Of a DNA stretch of 64,000 nucleotides, positions 59,674 to 64,000 are shown in pieces. Positions within the stretch are counted from its first letter, which is position 1. Every line of letters begins with the position of its first letter. The DNA lies in the NCBI GenBank assembly GCA_965603205.1, contig CBFDCC010000004.1:186001-250000 (forward strand), in the 5' to 3' direction. The stretch is from Temperatibacter sp965603205. GTDB lineage: Bacteria > Pseudomonadota > Alphaproteobacteria > Sphingomonadales > Kordiimonadaceae. Under the pieces are notes generated by a model, which did no database searches, was not told the DNA's origin, and saw nothing but the letters and a program-made list of their open reading frames with translations. The position numbers were made by a program, and so were the translations under genes.

Positions 59674-61518
59674 ATGACAACGCCTATATCTTCTACTATC
59701 GCAATCATTGGCAACCCGAACTGCGGCAAATCAGCATTATTTAATGTACTGACAGGCCTCAAGCAAAAAGTAGCTAATTATCCAGGCGCAACAGTTGAGC
59801 GCCACTCTGGCCCAATTTTAAGCCATAACAACATCACACTTATTGATCTTCCGGGCACATATAGCCTAACACCGCGCAGCATGGACGAAGAGATTAGCCG
59901 CAAAGTATTGATGGGTGAGATGAAGGGTGAGGCGCAACCTAATGCTATTATCGCTGTTGTTGATGCCACAAACCTAGCGCAACAGCTCCGCTTTATCTTA
60001 GAGATCAAGCAACTGGGTCTACCGATGGTTCTGGCAATGAATATGACAGATTTAGCCGCACGTGATAATATTATTATCGACAGCAAAGCCCTGAGTGAAA
60101 AACTAGGCATCCCTGTTGTTGAAACTGTTGCCGTCCGTAAAAAGGGTGTCAAAGAGTTGGCAGAGGTCGCTGCCAAAGCAAGTGGCAAGGCCAGAAGTGA
60201 AGCAACATCAGTTTTTAAAGATTTAAAAACCCTGCAAAAAGAAGCGCGAGCACTCGCCAAATCTGTGACCCTATCAGAAGGCATGGAGCATAAAGCCACA
60301 CGGACACTTGATAAGATATTACTCAATCCCATTCTTGGGCCTATCATTTTATTTGGATTATTATTCTTGATGTTCCAATCGGTCTTTTCTTGGGCAGAAG
60401 TGCCAATGGGCATGATCGAAGATGGCATTGCCTACTTGCAAGGCGTTTCAGCTAATAATCTTGGCGATGGCTTCTTCGCTAGTTTCATCAATGATGGCAT
60501 CCTTGCCGGTGTTGGCAGTGTGATTGTCTTCTTGCCGCAAATTATTATTCTATTCACCTTCATCCTTGTCCTAGAGAGTACAGGATATATGGCGCGCGCG
60601 GCCTTTTTAATGGACCGTCTTATGTCGGCTGTTGGCCTGAATGGTCGCGCCTTTATCCCACTGCTATCAGGTTTTGCTTGTGCCATTCCTGCGATGATGG
60701 CTGCCAGATCAATCTCTAACGAGCGTGACCGCCTAACGACAATCATGATTACACCCCTGATGACATGTTCGGCGCGCCTGCCCGTTTATACGGTGCTAAT
60801 AGCGGCTTTCATCCCCGACAGAACCGTTGGCGGTGTCTTTAATATGCAGGGCGTTGTGATGTTTAGCTTATATATGTTCGGCATTGTATCGGCTTTGATA
60901 GTGGCTGCGGTCTTAAAACGCACCGTGACCAAAGGCCCAAAGCAACCTTTCCTGATGGAATTACCCAAGTATCAGATACCTAATTTGCGGATGGTATTAA
61001 TGGGCCTTATACAGCGCGCAGGATTATTCCTTCGCCGTGCTGGTACGTTGATTATGATGATCACCATCGCGCTATGGATATTTGCTATTTTCCCTGCCCC
61101 ACCAGAAGGGGCTACCGAGCCCGCCATTACCTACAGCCTCGTTGGTATTCTGGGTTCATACCTAGAGGTGATATTCGCACCGCTCGGCTTTAACTGGGAA
61201 ATGTCAGTTGCATTAGTCCCAGGACTTGCCGCGCGCGAGGTTGCTGTGGCTGCGCTGGGTACCGTTTACAGCCTATCAGGTAATGAGGCAATGATCGAGC
61301 AAGGTCTTGTGACAGTCTTACGCAACTCATGGTCGCTGCCAACTGCATTCTCATTCCTTGCTTGGTATGTATTTGCGCCCATGTGCCTGCCAACCATAGC
61401 CGTTGCCAAACGCGAAACTGGTGGTTGGAAATGGGCCTTATTCATGCTGGGCTACATGTTTACACTGGCTTATTTAGCTGCCTTCATCACTTATAGGGTT
61501 GCCCTCGCCTTGGTTTAG
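59674..61518 (+). CDS. feoB: Ferrous iron transport protein B, short form
   Basis: GTP-gated inner-membrane ferrous iron transporter. The 614-residue protein is shorter than the 770-residue E. coli form. The G domain has GNPNCGKSALFNVLTG (about 12-27), DLPGTYSLT (about 61-69) and NMTD (about 129-132), followed by a spacer and the membrane part from about 215 with two Gate motifs: LSGFACAIPAMMAAR (about 330-344) and the CSARLPVYTVLIAAF (about 365-379) segment. Each gate contains a conserved cysteine. It is followed by the M19 dipeptidase gene after 52 bp. Confidence 0.95.
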   Translation: MTTPISSTIAIIGNPNCGKSALFNVLTGLKQKVANYPGATVERHSGPILSHNNITLIDLPGTYSLTPRSMDEEISRKVLMGEMKGEAQPNAIIAVVDATNLAQQLRFILEIKQLGLPMVLAMNMTDLAARDNIIIDSKALSEKLGIPVVETVAVRKKGVKELAEVAAKASGKARSEATSVFKDLKTLQKEARALAKSVTLSEGMEHKATRTLDKILLNPILGPIILFGLLFLMFQSVFSWAEVPMGMIEDGIAYLQGVSANNLGDGFFASFINDGILAGVGSVIVFLPQIIILFTFILVLESTGYMARAAFLMDRLMSAVGLNGRAFIPLLSGFACAIPAMMAARSISNERDRLTTIMITPLMTCSARLPVYTVLIAAFIPDRTVGGVFNMQGVVMFSLYMFGIVSALIVAAVLKRTVTKGPKQPFLMELPKYQIPNLRMVLMGLIQRAGLFLRRAGTLIMMITIALWIFAIFPAPPEGATEPAITYSLVGILGSYLEVIFAPLGFNWEMSVALVPGLAAREVAVAALGTVYSLSGNEAMIEQGLVTVLRNSWSLPTAFSFLAWYVFAPMCLPTIAVAKRETGGWKWALFMLGYMFTLAYLAAFITYRVALALV

Positions 61519-61570
61519 CGCTAGCCCTAAGATATACAAATTATTATATCATCCTAGAGAGGGAATATCC

Positions 61571-62782
61571 GTGAAAAAATTACTATTAGGCGTTTCACTG
61601 CTGGCTATTAGCGCATGTGGGCAAGAAGCTACAGAAACCCAAGACAAGCCTGCTGACCAGAATAAGGCATCCACATTAGCCCAAGGTAATATCATTACTG
61701 ATGGTCATATTGATGTACCTTACCGCTTAGACCACGAATATCAGGATGTCTCAGTGGCAACAGCCACAGGTGATTTTGATCACCCACGTGCAGTAAAAGG
61801 CGGCCTTAACGCGCCTTTCATGTCTATCTACACACCAGCTGAGCTTGACGGTAGCAGCGACGCCACAGATCACGCCAACAAGATGATTGATATCGTCGAG
61901 AAAATGGTTACTGACGCGCCAGATAAATTTGTAATTGCAAAATCTGTTGCTGACGTACATGCCGCTTTTAAGGCTGGTAAAATTGCTCTACCACTGGGCA
62001 TGGAAAATGGCTCACCCATCGATGGCAGCCTAGATCAATTGGATAAATTTTACGAGCGCGGTATTCGCTATATAACGCTAGCGCACAGCAAATCTAACCG
62101 CATTTCCGATAGCTCTTATGATGAAACACGTCAGTGGGACGGCCTATCAGCATTTGGTGAAAAGGTTGTCACCCGCATGAACGAGCTTGGTATCATGGTT
62201 GACATTAGCCACGTATCAGATGCCGCCTTTTACGATGTGATGGCGATGACAGATGTACCCGCGATTGCCTCTCATTCTAGCGCGCGTCATTTCACACCGG
62301 GTTTCGAGCGTAACATGAATGACGACATGATTAAAAAGCTGGCTGAAAAGAACGGCGTCATCATGATCAACTATGGCTCTAGCTTCTTAACGGCTGAGGC
62401 TAATGGTTATGGCAAGCTGCGTGACGCTGCATACGACGCCATGCTTTTGGTAAAAGGCATCGAAGGCACCGATGATCTGGAGGACGCTTTCCGCACAGAG
62501 TTCCGCGTGGCTAATCCATATCCTTATGCTGATATTTCTGATGTGCTAGACCACATCGACCATGTTGTTAAACTAACGGGTGGCACAGATCATGTGGCTT
62601 TAGGGTCTGATTATGACGGTGTGGGCGACAGCCTGCCAACAGGGCTAAAAGACGTATCATCATACACCCCCCTAACACAGGGTTTGATAGATCGTGGTTA
62701 CGCGGACGGCGATATAATTAAAATTCTAGGCGGCAATACATTGCGCGTCTGGAAAGCCGTTGAAGACGCAGCTAAAAAATAA
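61571..62782 (+). CDS. M19-family dipeptidase, lipoprotein
   Basis: Zinc dipeptidase of the membrane-dipeptidase family, probably cleaving dipeptides in the periplasm. The best start is GTG at 61571 (403 residues), since AGAGGGA lies about 6 bases upstream and the protein then begins with a lipoprotein signal, MKKLLLGVSLLAISAC, lipobox LISAC-like (about 12-16). The longer frame starting inside feoB would lack that logic. Zinc-site segments are DGHIDVPYR (about 45-53), MENGSPID (about 146), ISHVSD (about 214) and ASHSSARHF (about 233-241), with GSDYDG near 345. A hairpin follows that hides the ribosome-binding site of the next gene. Confidence 0.9.
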   Translation: MKKLLLGVSLLAISACGQEATETQDKPADQNKASTLAQGNIITDGHIDVPYRLDHEYQDVSVATATGDFDHPRAVKGGLNAPFMSIYTPAELDGSSDATDHANKMIDIVEKMVTDAPDKFVIAKSVADVHAAFKAGKIALPLGMENGSPIDGSLDQLDKFYERGIRYITLAHSKSNRISDSSYDETRQWDGLSAFGEKVVTRMNELGIMVDISHVSDAAFYDVMAMTDVPAIASHSSARHFTPGFERNMNDDMIKKLAEKNGVIMINYGSSFLTAEANGYGKLRDAAYDAMLLVKGIEGTDDLEDAFRTEFRVANPYPYADISDVLDHIDHVVKLTGGTDHVALGSDYDGVGDSLPTGLKDVSSYTPLTQGLIDRGYADGDIIKILGGNTLRVWKAVEDAAKK

Positions 62783-62796
62783 GTAATAAATAGTGG

Positions 62797-62843
62797 CCCC
62801 CCCAAAGGCTTGGTGTTAGGTTCATCTAAACCTTTGGGAGGGG
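62797..62843 (+). promoter_or_regulatory. Hairpin covering the ribosome-binding site of the S10 peptidase gene
   Basis: CCCC (62797-62800) and CCCAAAGG (62801-62808) pair with CCTTTGGG (62831-62838) and GGGG (62840-62843), with one bulged A (62839), giving a 12-bp stem. The 22-base loop contains a further short TTAG/CTAA stem. The Shine-Dalgarno GGGAGGGG (62836-62843), 5 bases before the ATG at 62849, is fully inside the right arm. No T tract follows, so this is not an ordinary terminator. Confidence 0.6.
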
Positions 62844-62848
62844 ACATT

Positions 62849-64000
62849 ATGTTTAAGACAATTCTAGCCGCAGCAACGTTGGCTGCGCTCACTTTATCAC
62901 CGATTTCTGCACATGCTGACGACAAGCCAGACAAAGCTGTAGAAAAGCCAATTCCTGAAAATTTTAGCTATAAGACAAGTCACAAAGGTGTCTTTAACGG
63001 CACTAAGATTGATTATAATGCTACTGTCTCCAATATAATTTTAAAGAATGGCAAAGACGATGTTTACGCAGAGGCGGTTGTCACCTCTTATGTGAAACGC
63101 GGCGGCGACCGAAACAGGCCCGTAACATTTGTCTTTAATGGCGGCCCAGGGTCTTCTTCCGTTTGGCTGCACTTAGGTCTCATGGGGCCAAAGCGTGTGA
63201 TCGTACCTAGTGACGCAAAGCACGCAGGCAACGCGCCCTATAAGATGGAAGACAACAAGCACAGTCCACTAGATACAACAGACATCGTGATGATCGACCC
63301 TATTGGCACTGGCTATAGCCGCCTTGCTGGAAAGGGTGAAGCCAAAGACGTTTGGGGTCTTGCTGAAGATTCTCGCAGTGTGTCTGACATTATGCGTGAA
63401 TGGATACGCACCAACAACCGTTGGAACGCGCCAAAATACATTCTGGGCGAAAGCTATGGCACCACCCGCGCTGCTGCTATGTTGCCTTTTCTTCAGGGCG
63501 GCGCTGAGCCTATGTCAATCAATGGCGTGATACTGGTTAGTCAGGCGCTTGATTACACTGGTAGCTCGCCTTGGGCTGATAACTTAATCGCCTTTGTCAC
63601 CTATCTACCAACGATGGCCGCGACAGCTTGGTATCATGATAAGTTGGAAAATAAACCAGCCAGCCTTGATGAGTATATGGCAGAGGTGCGTGCCTTTGCT
63701 ATGGACGAATATTTACCCGCCCTCTTTAAAGGCACTAGCTTACCAAAAGCAGACTTTGACCGCATAGCGGCTAAGCTTGCTGGTTATCTTGCCCTAGATG
63801 TTGATTATGTAAAACGCTCAAAGCTACGTATTCTTGCTGGCCGTTATGTGAAAGAACTACTGCGTAATGACAATCAAGCTATTGGTAGATTAGACGCGCG
63901 TTACAAGGCAGGGCAAGTTGATAACATTAATGTTTGGCCTAGCTTTGACGCAGGTAGTGCGGCCATCACGGGTGCCTATTCAACAGCACTTCATGATTAT
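62849..64000 (+). CDS. S10-family serine carboxypeptidase, 3' part missing
   Basis: Exported serine carboxypeptidase. The gene runs past the window edge after 384 codons. A signal peptide (cleavage near AHA at 22-24) precedes the mature protein. The oxyanion-hole motif FNGGPGSSSVW (about 93-103) and the catalytic-serine motif LGESYGTTRAAA (about 200-211) are present; the aspartate and histidine of the triad lie in the missing part. It follows the M19 dipeptidase by 66 bp on the same strand, and both degrade peptides outside the cytoplasm, which fits a peptide-use role. Its ribosome-binding site is paired in a hairpin. Confidence 0.92.
   Translation, partial: MFKTILAAATLAALTLSPISAHADDKPDKAVEKPIPENFSYKTSHKGVFNGTKIDYNATVSNIILKNGKDDVYAEAVVTSYVKRGGDRNRPVTFVFNGGPGSSSVWLHLGLMGPKRVIVPSDAKHAGNAPYKMEDNKHSPLDTTDIVMIDPIGTGYSRLAGKGEAKDVWGLAEDSRSVSDIMREWIRTNNRWNAPKYILGESYGTTRAAAMLPFLQGGAEPMSINGVILVSQALDYTGSSPWADNLIAFVTYLPTMAATAWYHDKLENKPASLDEYMAEVRAFAMDEYLPALFKGTSLPKADFDRIAAKLAGYLALDVDYVKRSKLRILAGRYVKELLRNDNQAIGRLDARYKAGQVDNINVWPSFDAGSAAITGAYSTALHDY

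Noticed and set aside
1..64000. tRNA, rRNA, integrase or transposase genes
   Set aside because: I looked for T-arm-like sequences, rRNA landmarks and mobile-element protein motifs and found none that could be supported.

Overview
The window is typical chromosomal DNA of an aerobic alphaproteobacterium with base composition in the mid-40s percent GC by eye. The evidence is the gene content and order: a complete aa3 cytochrome oxidase operon in alphaproteobacterial order (ctaC, ctaD, ctaB, a very small gene, ctaG, ctaE, DUF983, SURF1) next to divergent tldD; an ffh-rpsP-rimM-trmD-rplS block followed by leuCDB; and dapF-mtaB-ftsY. A 2-oxoacid:ferredoxin oxidoreductase pair (korAB) and several exported peptidases would fit a marine, peptide-using lineage. 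I cannot name the order from sequence alone. I see no phage, integrase, transposase, rRNA, tRNA or CRISPR array.

Layout. 1-3.2 kb: leuB (cut by the window edge), leuD and leuC on the minus strand, with short dispersed repeats. 3.2-7.1 kb: translation and secretion genes (rplS, trmD, rimM, rpsP, ffh), with a two-hairpin leader before ffh. 7.3-9.6 kb: a DASS transporter and a sulfotransferase-like protein. 9.7-16.7 kb: dapF, mtaB, ftsY, an unknown protein, a DUF4396 membrane protein, an unknown membrane protein and rimO. 16.7-22.5 kb: a sorbosone-dehydrogenase-like cytochrome c fusion, an LD-carboxypeptidase and korAB. 22.7-26.8 kb: a MarR regulator, then glutathione reductase, a solute-binding-like protein and a MATE exporter with overlapping genes. 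26.9-32.8 kb: an M28 peptidase lipoprotein, a double DsbA-like protein, a peroxiredoxin, a DsbD N-domain protein, an AlgH/YqgE protein and a PAS_5 protein. 32.9-42.0 kb: M16 protease, thrC and the cox operon. 42.4-48.9 kb: tldD, a second solute-binding-like protein, small membrane proteins, ppa, ubiA, rsmE and a cysteine-dioxygenase-like cupin. 48.9-57.4 kb: a GGDEF/EAL protein, gshA, a DUF2007 protein, a MAPEG protein, two small lysine-rich exported proteins, a zinc-ribbon protein and uvrB. 57.6-64 kb: an aspartate aminotransferase, feoAB, an M19 dipeptidase and an S10 carboxypeptidase cut by the window edge.

How the genes work together. Glutathione synthesis and recycling (gshA, gor), the peroxiredoxin, the DsbA- and DsbD-like proteins and the MAPEG protein point to thiol redox homeostasis. 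The cox operon carries heme O synthesis, the copper chaperone and the SURF1 assembly factor. FeoAB would import ferrous iron, probably under Fur control.

The least explained material is: (1) two tandem genes for exported lysine-rich proteins that share a C-X10-C pair; (2) a 47-bp dispersed repeat around the leu genes, one copy of which supplies the apparent leuB ribosome-binding site; (3) palindromic CGTCAT elements whose stems differ in sequence but keep pairing; (4) a hairpin that hides the ribosome-binding site of the S10 peptidase; (5) the two-hairpin ffh leader; (6) an FNR-type box close to the start of ctaC; and (7) the gor/solute-binding/MATE operon.
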